Part shown: one piece after another, positions 1-7,069 of the stretch | How positions within the stretch are numbered: the stretch's first letter is position 1 | How the letters are laid out: each line of letters starts with the position of its first letter | IMG/VR virus record: IMGVR_UViG_3300033146_000804 | Coordinates: 1-20,561 of that record | From: a virus | Reading direction: 5' to 3' (one strand) | Length of the DNA: 20,561 nt | Position numbers and translations under genes: made by a program | Notes under the pieces: generated by a model | The model's database searches: none | What the model was told of the DNA's origin: nothing | What the model saw: the letters and a program-made list of their open reading frames with translations, nothing else

Positions 1-2
1 AC

Positions 3-1055
3 CCCGACGCATTCATCGAGGTGATCAACCACATCTATCCCCGCGACGACTATGACCCATTCAAGATCGACAACCTGAACATGCCTTGGGGTAGTGTCTG
101 GCTTGAAGCCAAGGGTGCCGGAGACAGGGCCCTCGGTGAGTCAGGATTCAACTCACGGCCCACGATGTTCCCACGATGGGTGGTGATCGGTGAAGATCCA
201 TATGGCCCCGACTGCCCAGCGATGGAAGTCTTGGGTGACGTGAAGATGCTACAGCGGCTGGAACGCGACAAGCTGATGGCCCTTGCCAAGAGTATCGATC
301 CCCCGATGAACGTGCCGTCTACCCTGTACGGTAGGCTCAAGACCTATGCCGGAGCCCACAACATCGTATCCGGTACCGAGAACGAGAGGATTCAGGAAAC
401 CTTCGCGGTCAATTACGACATCGAGAGGATCGGGGTAGAGATCCAGCGTGTAGAGCAGCGCATTGCCAACGGATTCTACAACGATCTGTTCCTGATGCTC
501 ACCGGTCAAGAGAGGTCAGGAACTACGGCATACGAGATCGCCAAGAAGCACGAAGAGAAGCTGACCCTGTTGGGCCCAGTCATCGAGCGGCAGAACTCAG
601 AGCTACTGACCCCGATCATTGAGCGGACGTTCGACATCTGCCTGCGTCGTGGTCTGATCCCACCCCCACCGATGGAGGTGACCGAGGAACAGATCAAGGT
701 TGAGTATGTCTCGATCCTTGCACAGGCCCAGAAGGCCGTCGGCGTCACCGCGATTGAGCGATCGATCGGATTCATCAGCAGCATGACCGAGGTCTACCCA
801 GAGGTCAGGTACAAGATCGACCCGATGAAGGTGGCCAGTGACTATGCAGCAATGCAGGGGATGAACCCAAGACTGTTGCGGAGTGATGATCAGGCCAAGA
901 AGATGTACGACGCCCAGCTACAGCAGCAACAGCAGGCGATCGAGCATGAGCAGCAGGTCAATGAGGCGGTACAGGGAGCAGAGATGGCTAAGACGCTGGG
1001 AGATACCAACTCGGCAACACTTGACCGGATGACCCAACAAGTACCCGCGCTATAG
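3..1055 (+). CDS. Portal (head-to-tail connector) protein, 3' part only
   Basis: This is the C-terminal part of the portal, the dodecameric ring at the capsid vertex through which DNA is packaged and ejected. The frame is open to the left edge (codons PDAFIE precede the GTG at 21), so the real start is outside the window and the GTG at 21 is an internal Val codon. The recognisable part matches the T7 gp8-type head-to-tail connecting protein family: GTTAYEIAKKHEEKL, then LGPVIERQNSELLTPIIERTF, RRGLIPPPP and VEYVSILAQAQKAVG in the usual order (about nt 520-745). The end is a Gln/Glu-rich helical tail (about nt 905-1000), as in other portals of this type. It is followed 9 bases later by the Bbp19-like gene. 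The family call is from recalled motifs and is strong; the missing N-terminus cannot be judged. Confidence 0.93.
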   Translation, partial: PDAFIEVINHIYPRDDYDPFKIDNLNMPWGSVWLEAKGAGDRALGESGFNSRPTMFPRWVVIGEDPYGPDCPAMEVLGDVKMLQRLERDKLMALAKSIDPPMNVPSTLYGRLKTYAGAHNIVSGTENERIQETFAVNYDIERIGVEIQRVEQRIANGFYNDLFLMLTGQERSGTTAYEIAKKHEEKLTLLGPVIERQNSELLTPIIERTFDICLRRGLIPPPPMEVTEEQIKVEYVSILAQAQKAVGVTAIERSIGFISSMTEVYPEVRYKIDPMKVASDYAAMQGMNPRLLRSDDQAKKMYDAQLQQQQQAIEHEQQVNEAVQGAEMAKTLGDTNSATLDRMTQQVPAL

Positions 1056-1058
1056 GAG
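1054..1058 (+). promoter_or_regulatory. Shine-Dalgarno that fixes the GTG start at 1065
   Basis: AGGAG lies across the portal stop codon, six bases before GTG 1065. It supports the GTG start over the later ATG codons in that frame, the first of which would lose the conserved N-terminal half. Confidence 0.6.
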
Positions 1059-1064
1059 TAGGCA

Positions 1065-1382
1065 GTGACAGACATCTTTGACGACAGGACGAAGGAAGCC
1101 GATGAGTATTCAAAGGTTGCAGCAGACCGGAAGAAAACCAAAGACGAGTACCGCACTCTTTTCTTTTCGGACGCAGGGAAGAACGTGCTTCTTGACCTCC
1201 TACAGTTCACTGGGGTCATTCGACCTGTCTATTGCAAAGGAGATCCAGAAGAGTCTGCTCGAAACGAAGGAAGACGAGAGGTGGGCCTGATGCTTCTTGA
1301 CGTGCTGGATATCAGGGGCTATAAGGATTTATTGAAGCTGGAACAACGTGGAGTAGAACTAACCAAGATGGGAGAGATTTGA
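1065..1382 (+). CDS. Bbp19-like small phage protein
   Basis: A 105-residue protein starting with GTG. The core LFFSDAGKNVLLDLLQFTGV, followed after a loop by DPEESARNEGRREVGLMLLDVL, has the pattern of the Bbp19 family found between the portal and scaffold genes of BPP-1-like podoviruses: a helix with hydrophobic heptads, then a conserved EGRR and another helix. Its biochemical role is not established. The position between portal and scaffold suggests a part in head assembly or portal function, which is inference. It has no signal peptide or membrane segment and is highly charged. The stop codon shares a base with the next start (TGATG at 1380-1384), so the two genes are probably translationally coupled. 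Family assignment is by recalled motif and gene order. Confidence 0.75.
   Translation: MTDIFDDRTKEADEYSKVAADRKKTKDEYRTLFFSDAGKNVLLDLLQFTGVIRPVYCKGDPEESARNEGRREVGLMLLDVLDIRGYKDLLKLEQRGVELTKMGEI
1370..1376 (+). promoter_or_regulatory. Shine-Dalgarno favouring ATG 1382 for the scaffold gene
   Basis: GGGAGAG ends five bases before ATG 1382 but only two before the in-frame TTG at 1379, which is too close. This supports the ATG. Confidence 0.5.
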
Positions 1383-2113
1383 TGAAGAGAGAGACGATTT
1401 TATACCGGACGACAGACGACGCGGCAGGCATTGACCTGTCAGGTGCAGATGATCAGGGTGCAGATACTGGTGCAGATACTGGTGCAGATACTGGTGCAGA
1501 TGATCAGGATACTGGTGCAGATACTGGCTCAGGTGATCAGGATACTGGTGCTGGCGATGATAGTGGCACTGATGATGGTGGAGACGGCACTGACGACAAG
1601 TCTGGAGATGACAAGGGCGGGGACGATGAGCCCATTACATATGAAATACCAGAGGCCCTCAAGGAAGTGTTCGATGATCAGGAGACGTTTGACGAAGCGA
1701 CCGAGTTTGCGCGATCCATTGGATTGAATCAGGAGCAATTTGCTGCCACGTTTGAATACCTCATGGATAACGTCAGCGGTAGCTTTCAGGAAAATATCTC
1801 TGATTACAAAGAACAGAACCAGCAGGGACTCAATGCGCTCAGGGAGGAACTGGGCACGACGGCCTACGACAAGACAATGACTGATGCAGCACGGGTGGTT
1901 AATGCCGTTGGTGATCAGGCGTTCGTCGAGTTGTTGGCAAAGAGCGACATGGGGAACAATCCAGTTATGGCGAGATTTCTCGGCAGCCTCGGTGCACTAC
2001 TGAGCGAGGATGGATTGTCGATGGCGGGCGGGCAGGATGAGCCGAAGCCGGTACCCAATGCCGCAGGAGGTGACGACGCACTGGCAAAGAAGTTTTACCC
2101 AAACATGAAATAG
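1382..2113 (+). CDS. Capsid scaffolding protein (putative)
   Basis: A 243-residue, strongly acidic protein directly upstream of the major capsid gene, the normal place for the scaffold that shapes the procapsid and then leaves or is degraded. Residues about 20-80 are a low-complexity Gly/Asp/Thr/Gln run made of GADT and related units, with no fold expected. From about residue 85 comes a more ordered, helical region beginning PITYEIPEALKEVFDD, with predicted helices through LREELGTTAYDKTM. The last residues, LAKKFYPNMK, match the short basic-aromatic tail (lAxxfYPxM) seen at the end of scaffolds in this phage group, where the C-terminus contacts the capsid protein. The ATG overlaps the upstream stop. 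No protease motif was seen. The function rests on position, acidity and the tail motif rather than a clear domain match. Confidence 0.75.
   Translation: MKRETILYRTTDDAAGIDLSGADDQGADTGADTGADTGADDQDTGADTGSGDQDTGAGDDSGTDDGGDGTDDKSGDDKGGDDEPITYEIPEALKEVFDDQETFDEATEFARSIGLNQEQFAATFEYLMDNVSGSFQENISDYKEQNQQGLNALREELGTTAYDKTMTDAARVVNAVGDQAFVELLAKSDMGNNPVMARFLGSLGALLSEDGLSMAGGQDEPKPVPNAAGGDDALAKKFYPNMK
1442..1556 (+). repeat. Tandem 12-bp coding repeat (GADT units) in scaffold gene
   Basis: The unit GGTGCAGATACT occurs in tandem at 1457-1468, 1469-1480 and 1481-1492, again at 1514-1525, and in partial or diverged form on either side, mixed with GATCAGGATACT-type units. The unit is in frame (Gly-Ala-Asp-Thr), so gain or loss of copies would change protein length without a frameshift. 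Confidence 0.85.
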
Positions 2114-2122
2114 GAGTTCAAA

Positions 2123-3160
2123 ATGAAAAACTTACGGTTTATCGATCAGGTTTTTAAGACCGCAACGGTTGGGGATACTGCCCTGACCCTCTCTGACTGG
2201 GCACAACGCCGTGATCCAGATGGCAATACTGCCGACATCGTCGAAGTTCTGGCCCGTACCAACGAGGTCATCGACGACATGCTGTGGGTTGAGTCGAATC
2301 AGGCCACCAGCCATATCTCCACGATCCGGTCTGGGTATCCTTCCGGTACATGGAGAATGTTCAACTACGGTGTTGCTCAAGAGAAATCACGCACCGTGCA
2401 AATCTCTGACGGGATGGGAATGCTTGAGACCTACTCCAAGGTTGATAAGGCTCTTGCCGATCTGAACGGCGACAGTGCTGCATTCCGGTTCTCTGAGGAC
2501 AAAGCATTTATCGAAGGCCTCAATCAGACCTTTGCTGAAACACTGTTCTACGGATCGAAGCTTGAGCCTCAAAAGTTCGTCGGCTTTGCTCCGCGCTATA
2601 ACGACACCCCGCAGGAGACCGATGACCTGCTGAACACATTCAACATCATAGACGCTGGTGGTACTGGTTCCGACAACACCTCGATCTGGCTTGTTGTCTG
2701 GGGTGCCAATACCTGTCACGGCATCTTCCCGAAAGGTGGCATGGCTGGACTGAGCAACCGAGATCTTGGTGAAGATACTCTGACCGACGAGAACGGGAAC
2801 GAGTACCAAGGATACCGGACTCACTACAAGTGGGACTGTGGTTTGACCATCCGCGACTGGCGTTATGTCACTCGGATTGCCAACATCGACGTTAGTGATC
2901 TAACCAAGGATGCCTCCGCTGGTGCCGATCTGATCGATCTCTTGATCCAGATGGTAGAACGTCCCCCATCTCTTGGCATGGGCCGTCCAGTGATCTACTG
3001 TAACCGGACTATCCGCTCATTCCTCCGTCGTCAGATTGTCAACAAGGACAACGTCTACCTGAACATGGACGAAGTTGCTGGTAAGAAGGTGCTGCGTTTT
3101 GACGAGATCCCTGTCCGGCGTTGTGATGCTATTCTGAACACCGAGGCACAGGTAGCCTAA
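2123..3160 (+). CDS. Major capsid protein (GP7 type, HK97-like fold)
   Basis: A 345-residue shell protein of the epsilon15 gp7 / BPP-1 type. The family signature is clear: an N-terminal LSDWAQRRDPDG region, the RSGYPSGTWRMFNYGV segment, then GMLETYSKVDKALADLNGD and AAFRFSEDKAFIEGLNQT leading to ETLFYGS (about residues 97-150). The middle holds WLVVWGANTCHGIFPKG, and the C-terminus ends in a strand-rich region with the typical VLRFDEIPVRRCDAI. Known members form T=7 shells with an HK97-type fold, without covalent cross-linking in epsilon15 and BPP-1, and are locked by a separate cement protein, which is the next gene here. An AGGAG site precedes ATG 2123. The stop TAA is followed in frame by a second TAA nine bases later, created by a short duplication. 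Length is close to the family's usual size. Confidence 0.95.
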   Translation: MKNLRFIDQVFKTATVGDTALTLSDWAQRRDPDGNTADIVEVLARTNEVIDDMLWVESNQATSHISTIRSGYPSGTWRMFNYGVAQEKSRTVQISDGMGMLETYSKVDKALADLNGDSAAFRFSEDKAFIEGLNQTFAETLFYGSKLEPQKFVGFAPRYNDTPQETDDLLNTFNIIDAGGTGSDNTSIWLVVWGANTCHGIFPKGGMAGLSNRDLGEDTLTDENGNEYQGYRTHYKWDCGLTIRDWRYVTRIANIDVSDLTKDASAGADLIDLLIQMVERPPSLGMGRPVIYCNRTIRSFLRRQIVNKDNVYLNMDEVAGKKVLRFDEIPVRRCDAILNTEAQVA

Positions 3161-3194
3161 TTAGCCTAACCACTTTTTTGTAAGGAGAAAGATA

Positions 3195-3602
3195 ATGAAG
3201 AAATTTCTAGCCAAGGTCTTCAAGACCACCATGTTTGACCGTTGCAATACTTTTTGCATCGATGAAGCCTTCACTGGCGACGGCCCCTCGACTGACATTG
3301 TCGATCTTGGGACTAACCCCCAGCGTCACGGTTCCCGCCGTTCGGCATTGATCTGCATTACCGAGACCTTTGCCGGTGCTACAACCATGACCGCCAAGCT
3401 CCAGACCTCCATTGACGAGGCCTTCAGTGTTACCAAGGATGTCGTCTATGAGTCTGACGATCTTGAAGCCGGTGCAAGTATTGAGCTTCCTTTCCCGAAG
3501 GATCTCTTCCGCTATGCCCGTGTTTATTTTGAGTTCGATGTGCCTCCAACCGCAGGCAAGGTTACTGCTGGAATCGTCCTCGACGGTGAAGCTGATTATT
3601 AA
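3195..3602 (+). CDS. Capsid cement (decoration) protein, Bbp16-like
   Basis: A 135-residue protein directly after the major capsid gene, with a strong TAAGGAG site in front of ATG 3195. In BPP-1 and epsilon15 the equivalent protein binds the outside of the shell at the capsomer junctions and stabilises it. Features fitting the Bbp16-type jellyroll are an N-terminal segment FCIDEAFTGDGPSTDIVDLG, then beta-rich stretches ALICITETFAG, TMTAKLQTSIDEAF, a predicted loop, IELPFPKDLFRYARVYFEFD, and a closing strand KVTAGIVLDG. No membrane or signal sequence was found; the basic first 15 residues are not followed by a hydrophobic core. Gene order and strand pattern support the call. A GC-rich hairpin follows the stop. 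Confidence 0.82.
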   Translation: MKKFLAKVFKTTMFDRCNTFCIDEAFTGDGPSTDIVDLGTNPQRHGSRRSALICITETFAGATTMTAKLQTSIDEAFSVTKDVVYESDDLEAGASIELPFPKDLFRYARVYFEFDVPPTAGKVTAGIVLDGEADY

Positions 3603-3611
3603 TCCCTAACC

Positions 3612-3635
3612 GGTGGGGGGCTACGGCCCCCTGCC
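3612..3635 (+). terminator. GC-rich hairpin with UACG tetraloop, possible terminator or mRNA-stability element
   Basis: In the 47-base gap after the cement gene, GGTGGGGGGC (3612-3621) pairs with GCCCCCTGCC (3626-3635) over ten base pairs, with two G-U pairs, around a TACG loop. C(UACG)G belongs to the very stable UNCG tetraloop class. No run of T follows, so a textbook intrinsic terminator is not present. It could cause partial termination, protect the 3' end of the abundant capsid mRNA, or mark a processing point. The next gene's AGGAGAG site lies just downstream and outside the stem. Confidence 0.5.
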
Positions 3636-3649
3636 ACAGGAGAGTCAAT

Positions 3650-3922
3650 ATGTTAGTCAAGGCAATCAGGAACGGATTTTACAATAGAGTTCGCCGCGCT
3701 GGCGATTCGTTTACATTCAAAGGTGCCAAGGTTCCATCGTGGTGCATTGAGCTGGCCGAGGGGAAGTCAAAGACCAAGTCGACCGGACTCAAGGCCGTAG
3801 ATGCCGTGACCGTTATCGGAACAATGAAAGATGTTGACGAGCTCCGCAACTTCATTGAGAACGACAAGCGGGTCAGCGTGATCGAAGCGGCAATGAACCA
3901 GATCACAGACATCGAACAGTAG
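3650..3922 (+). CDS. Small conserved-type phage protein of unknown function
   Basis: A 90-residue protein with a good AGGAGAG site nine or so bases before ATG 3650. The N-terminus VKAIRNGFYNRVRRAGDSFTFKG, followed by VPSWCIEL, resembles a short beta-type motif (V+A.R.GFY...RR.GD.F......P.W) seen in small proteins coded between capsid and tail genes in many phages. The rest, after a Lys/Ser linker (about residues 38-47), is a helical C-terminus. No enzyme motif, signal or membrane segment is seen. Its place between the cement gene and the adaptor gene suggests a virion or head-completion role, but this is only context. The function is not known to me. Confidence 0.6.
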   Translation: MLVKAIRNGFYNRVRRAGDSFTFKGAKVPSWCIELAEGKSKTKSTGLKAVDAVTVIGTMKDVDELRNFIENDKRVSVIEAAMNQITDIEQ

Positions 3923-3927
3923 GAGGT
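3921..3927 (+). promoter_or_regulatory. Near-perfect Shine-Dalgarno for the adaptor gene
   Basis: AGGAGGT overlaps the stop codon of the preceding gene, three bases before ATG 3931, and is complementary to the 16S rRNA tail. The spacing is short, but no other start fits better. Confidence 0.5.
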
Positions 3928-3930
3928 AAC

Positions 3931-4536
3931 ATGGCCAGTTCAGACACTCAGATCTGCAACATCGCCTTGGGCCAGATTGGCGTCGGGCGCATTGCGGACA
4001 TCAAAGGAACAAGTCAGGTAGAGAGAGACTGCGCTGCCATTTATAATGATGCACGGGACGAGGTCTTGGCAGACTTTGACTGGGCCTTTGCCCGTGCCCA
4101 ACGCACCCTTTCACGATCGGCAATCACTCCGGTGTTCGGGTACACCAGCTCATTCCAGCTCCCACCTGACTGCGTTGCCGTGAGAAACATCAACCATTTC
4201 ATCCTCGTTGCAGCAGAAGATCGGATGTCCAAGGCCGAAAGCATCAAGCCGAAGTACGAGATTTTCGGGGACAAGATCTACTGCAACCTTGAGAGCTGTC
4301 AGCTCGTCTACACCAAGCGGGTGACTGATCCAGTCATGTTCACATCCAAGTTCGTCACGGCCCTTGCCAACCGGTTGTCAGCAGTGCTGGCCAACTCAGT
4401 CAAGAAGAATGCCGAGATGTCTTTGAAGTGGTGGGACTTCTACTACAATTCAATCAGCCGGAACGAGGAGCTATCCAATAAAGGAGAGGATGCGCCACGG
4501 CCTGAGCTGAACCCGTATGTTGAGGCCAGACTATGA
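3931..4536 (+). CDS. Tail tubular protein A-like head-tail adaptor (T7 gp11-like)
   Basis: A 201-residue protein of the tail tubular protein A family. In T7-like virions it forms a ring beneath the portal and joins head to nozzle. The N-terminal signature is clear: a small-residue helix QICNIALGQIGVGRI, followed by the charged helix ERDCAAIYNDARDEVLADFDWAFARAQRTL (about residues 30-60), then a strand-rich middle (FQLPPDCVAVRNI, KYEIFGDKIYCN, CQLVYTKRVTDP) and a C-terminal helix pair (ALANRLSAVLANSVKKNAEM) ending in a flexible tail. The order helix, strands, helix is the family pattern. The stop overlaps the next gene's start (ATGA at 4533-4536), so adaptor and nozzle are likely made in a coupled way, as in related phages. 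Length is usual for the family. Confidence 0.88.
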   Translation: MASSDTQICNIALGQIGVGRIADIKGTSQVERDCAAIYNDARDEVLADFDWAFARAQRTLSRSAITPVFGYTSSFQLPPDCVAVRNINHFILVAAEDRMSKAESIKPKYEIFGDKIYCNLESCQLVYTKRVTDPVMFTSKFVTALANRLSAVLANSVKKNAEMSLKWWDFYYNSISRNEELSNKGEDAPRPELNPYVEARL

Positions 4537-6548
4537 TTTGGCGGGCGCAGAATTCATTCTCTGGGGGAATCATCTCCAGAAAGATGGCAGGTCGGGTTGA
4601 CCTCGGTCAGTATGCGGCCTCCCTGTCGGCACTGTGGAACTTCAAGGTGTTGCCGCACGGGGGAATTCAGAACCGATCGGGCACCAGATATTGCGCTGCC
4701 GCAAAATACCCAGACAAGAAATGCCGGATGATCCCATTCGAGTTCTCCCAGACCGAGTCATATGGGATGGAAGTCGGTGAGTCGTACATCCGATTTTTCT
4801 TTCATGGTGAGTTGGTTGAAGACGCTGGAGTTCCTGTCGAGGTGGTTACTACCTACTCAGAGGCAGAGCTTCCTGATGTCGATTATGTCCAGACCGGCAA
4901 CATCATGTTTCTGTTTCACCCAGACCATAAGCCCAAGAAGCTGACCCGAAAGGATGACCTCGGAAAAGTTTGGGAATTTGAAGATATGAAGTTCGTCGAT
5001 GGGCCCTATGATACAATCAACACCGATGACAGTCTGACATTGACTTCACTTGTGGATTCAGGAGCAACGCACCTCACCGCCTCAAAAGATCTGTTTGTCG
5101 TAACCGATGTTGGTCGTCATGTAAGAATCTTTAATGATGCTTCTGGGGCAGAGGCTTGGGGTTGGGCTCGCATTACCGTTTTTACCAATTCCAAGGAGGT
5201 TGATGCCGCAATTATCAGTGGAACTTTCCCGACTACAGCAACCAGCAAATGGAAGCTTGGGAAGTATTCACGGACAACCGGCTACCCATCGACCGGCACA
5301 TTCTATGAGAGACGCCTGTGTCTTGGCGGGATGAAAGATTTCCCCCAAGATATCGATATGTCGCGGACTGATTTTCCGGAAGAATTCTTTACCGCCCCAG
5401 ACCTGCAACTGATCGCCGAGGATGCTGTGGGCATTTCACTTTACTCAGAGCACATCGATGAGATCCAGTGGCTGAGACAAACCAGAAGCGGGCTGGCAGT
5501 TGGCACCTCAGGTGGCGAATGGGTCATCACTGGTGCCGGTGGTAAAGATGATCCGATCAGACCAGACTCAGTGCTTGCCAGAAAAAGTGTTGTCACACCA
5601 TGCCATTCGACTGTGAAGCCTCGACAACTTGACAACGCAATCCTGTTTTTGAGCAAAGCCGGAAATCGTATCCACGAGCTGTCGTTCGATTGGAAGGAGG
5701 ATTCATTCGTTGCCCTAGACCTTACCCTCCTGTCGGAGGATTTGTTCGCTGGTCATACTGTTACCTGCTTAGAATCAACGCTGGTTGACAGAGTTCTATG
5801 GGTAGTTCTCGATGATGGTGTGCTGATCGGTCTGACCTACATGAAAAACGAAAGCATCGTTGCATGGCACCAGCATTTTACCGTCGGAAAATTCGAGTCA
5901 GTTGCAGCCGTCAGTGAAGATACCCGCGAGGTTCTTTATGCCGTTGTCAACCGGACCATCGGTGGTGTTGAGCGCAGATACATTGAATATTTCGAGGATG
6001 ATTTTAACGGCGTCGATATCAAGGAAGCATTCTTTGTCGATTGCGGGATAACTGCCACCAGTGATCCTCCAACTGAGATAATTTTTGGATTAGATCATCT
6101 CGAAGGAGAAGAGGTTGTTGCACTTGCAGATGGAAGAACGGTGGCCCCGATGACAGTTGCAGGTGGACAGGTCAGGCTTCCTTTCCCAGCGTCTAAGATC
6201 AACGTCGGTCTGGCAATAGAAGCCTCCGGCCTCACCCTCCCAGTCGAGCTTGAAAGCATTAGCAACGGAGCCACCCTCGGACGGATGAAAGATATCGCCT
6301 CGGTCATCATGCTCGTCACAGAATCATACGGATGCAAGGTGGGCCGCGACATCAATAACTTGGAGGAGGTTGTCTTCAACGAGGAGATTATCTTCGGTGT
6401 GCACCCTGAATTATTTAGCGGATCAAAGAAGATCGACTCGATCGGTGGTCAGCCAAACAGAGAGGTAAGGGTTGCCTTTTCTCAGGATGAACCGCTACCA
6501 TTAACCCTGAACTCAATGATCACTGAACTCTCGATATTGGAGGATTGA
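4533..6548 (+). CDS. Tail tubular protein B-like nozzle protein (T7 gp12-like)
   Basis: A 671-residue tail component. The N-terminus has the typical opening of this family: QNSFSGGIISRKMAGRVDLGQY, then a small-residue stretch, LWNFKVLPHGGIQNRSGTRY, and RMIPFEFSQTESYGMEVGESYIRFF (about residues 5-90). Beta-propeller-like content follows, including DVDYVQTGNIMFLFHPDHKPKKL, FYERRLCLGGMKDFPQDIDMS, and the long strand-rich region to VLWVVLDDGVLIGLTYMK. In T7 the related protein forms the hexameric nozzle through which DNA and internal proteins leave. BPP-1-type homologues are often listed under misleading names such as 'E1 FCCH domain protein'. It overlaps the adaptor gene by four bases. The C-terminal third shows no extra enzyme motif that I can see. 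Confidence 0.87.
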   Translation: MIWRAQNSFSGGIISRKMAGRVDLGQYAASLSALWNFKVLPHGGIQNRSGTRYCAAAKYPDKKCRMIPFEFSQTESYGMEVGESYIRFFFHGELVEDAGVPVEVVTTYSEAELPDVDYVQTGNIMFLFHPDHKPKKLTRKDDLGKVWEFEDMKFVDGPYDTINTDDSLTLTSLVDSGATHLTASKDLFVVTDVGRHVRIFNDASGAEAWGWARITVFTNSKEVDAAIISGTFPTTATSKWKLGKYSRTTGYPSTGTFYERRLCLGGMKDFPQDIDMSRTDFPEEFFTAPDLQLIAEDAVGISLYSEHIDEIQWLRQTRSGLAVGTSGGEWVITGAGGKDDPIRPDSVLARKSVVTPCHSTVKPRQLDNAILFLSKAGNRIHELSFDWKEDSFVALDLTLLSEDLFAGHTVTCLESTLVDRVLWVVLDDGVLIGLTYMKNESIVAWHQHFTVGKFESVAAVSEDTREVLYAVVNRTIGGVERRYIEYFEDDFNGVDIKEAFFVDCGITATSDPPTEIIFGLDHLEGEEVVALADGRTVAPMTVAGGQVRLPFPASKINVGLAIEASGLTLPVELESISNGATLGRMKDIASVIMLVTESYGCKVGRDINNLEEVVFNEEIIFGVHPELFSGSKKIDSIGGQPNREVRVAFSQDEPLPLTLNSMITELSILED

Positions 6549-6549
6549 T

Positions 6550-7059
6550 ATGTGGGGAATGATAGCAATGGCAGGCATGAGTATTGCCGGATCGATGATG
6601 CAGGCAGGATCACAATACTCAGCAGCTCAGGCCAACGAAGAAGCAATGCGACGCGAGGCTCGGTACCAGAAGTATAAGTCCATCATGGATGAAAAGCAGT
6701 ACCTTGAGCAGGCGAAAAAGAGCATATCGGAAGGCAACGTAGCCTTTGCCAAGAGTGGCATTCGTCTTTCCAGCGGTACCGTTCAGGAGGTTTTCAGGGA
6801 GAATACCCAGACCATGTTGAATGACGCAGAGATGATCAGGCTACAGGGAGAATTTGCCCAGAGCAAAGCCATGATGGCAGCAGACAACTACAATCGGGAA
6901 GGCAACGCTGCACTCATTGGTGGGATCTTCAACGCTGGGAGTGGTGTTCTTGGGGCCATGAATAAAGGTGGAATGTTCGACAAGACCACCCCGACAACCA
7001 CGACCAAGACCACGGCACCAGCGATGAGCACGAAGAACGGGCCACTCTGGAGACCATAG
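6550..7059 (+). CDS. Small internal virion protein, T7 gp14-like
   Basis: A 169-residue protein starting one base after the nozzle stop, with GGAGG at 6539-6543. The N-terminal 20 residues are hydrophobic and Met/Gly-rich (MWGMIAMAGMSIAGSMMQAG), followed by a long Ala-, Glu- and Lys-rich helix, a GIRLSSGTVQEVF turn and another helix, then a glycine-rich hydrophobic stretch ALIGGIFNAGSGVLGAM. The last 30 residues are a Thr/Pro/Lys tail. This composition and position fit the smallest ejected core protein, which in T7 (gp14) inserts in the outer membrane to start the DNA-transfer channel. The hydrophobic ends fit membrane insertion. Sequence similarity within this protein class is weak, so the call depends mainly on context and architecture. 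Confidence 0.72.
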   Translation: MWGMIAMAGMSIAGSMMQAGSQYSAAQANEEAMRREARYQKYKSIMDEKQYLEQAKKSISEGNVAFAKSGIRLSSGTVQEVFRENTQTMLNDAEMIRLQGEFAQSKAMMAADNYNREGNAALIGGIFNAGSGVLGAMNKGGMFDKTTPTTTTKTTAPAMSTKNGPLWRP

Positions 7060-7069
7060 GGAGAACAAT

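Noticed and set aside
21-23. GTG at 21 as the start of the portal gene
   Set aside because: The frame is open upstream to the window edge and the portal N-terminus is missing, so this is an internal codon.
1379-1381. TTG as start of the scaffold gene
   Set aside because: It lies only two bases from the ribosome site and adds one residue. The ATG at 1382 has proper spacing and a TGATG overlap with the upstream stop.
1431-1727. Alternative frame over the scaffold repeat, with VQIL repeats
   Set aside because: It is a by-product of the 12-bp repeat read in another frame, with no ribosome site and no homology that I recognise.
3170-3180. T-run CTTTTTTG between capsid and cement genes as an intrinsic terminator
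   Set aside because: The only stem in front of it is about four base pairs (AGGC/GCCT at the end of the capsid gene), too weak for a terminator. The run is more likely a spacer before the ribosome site.
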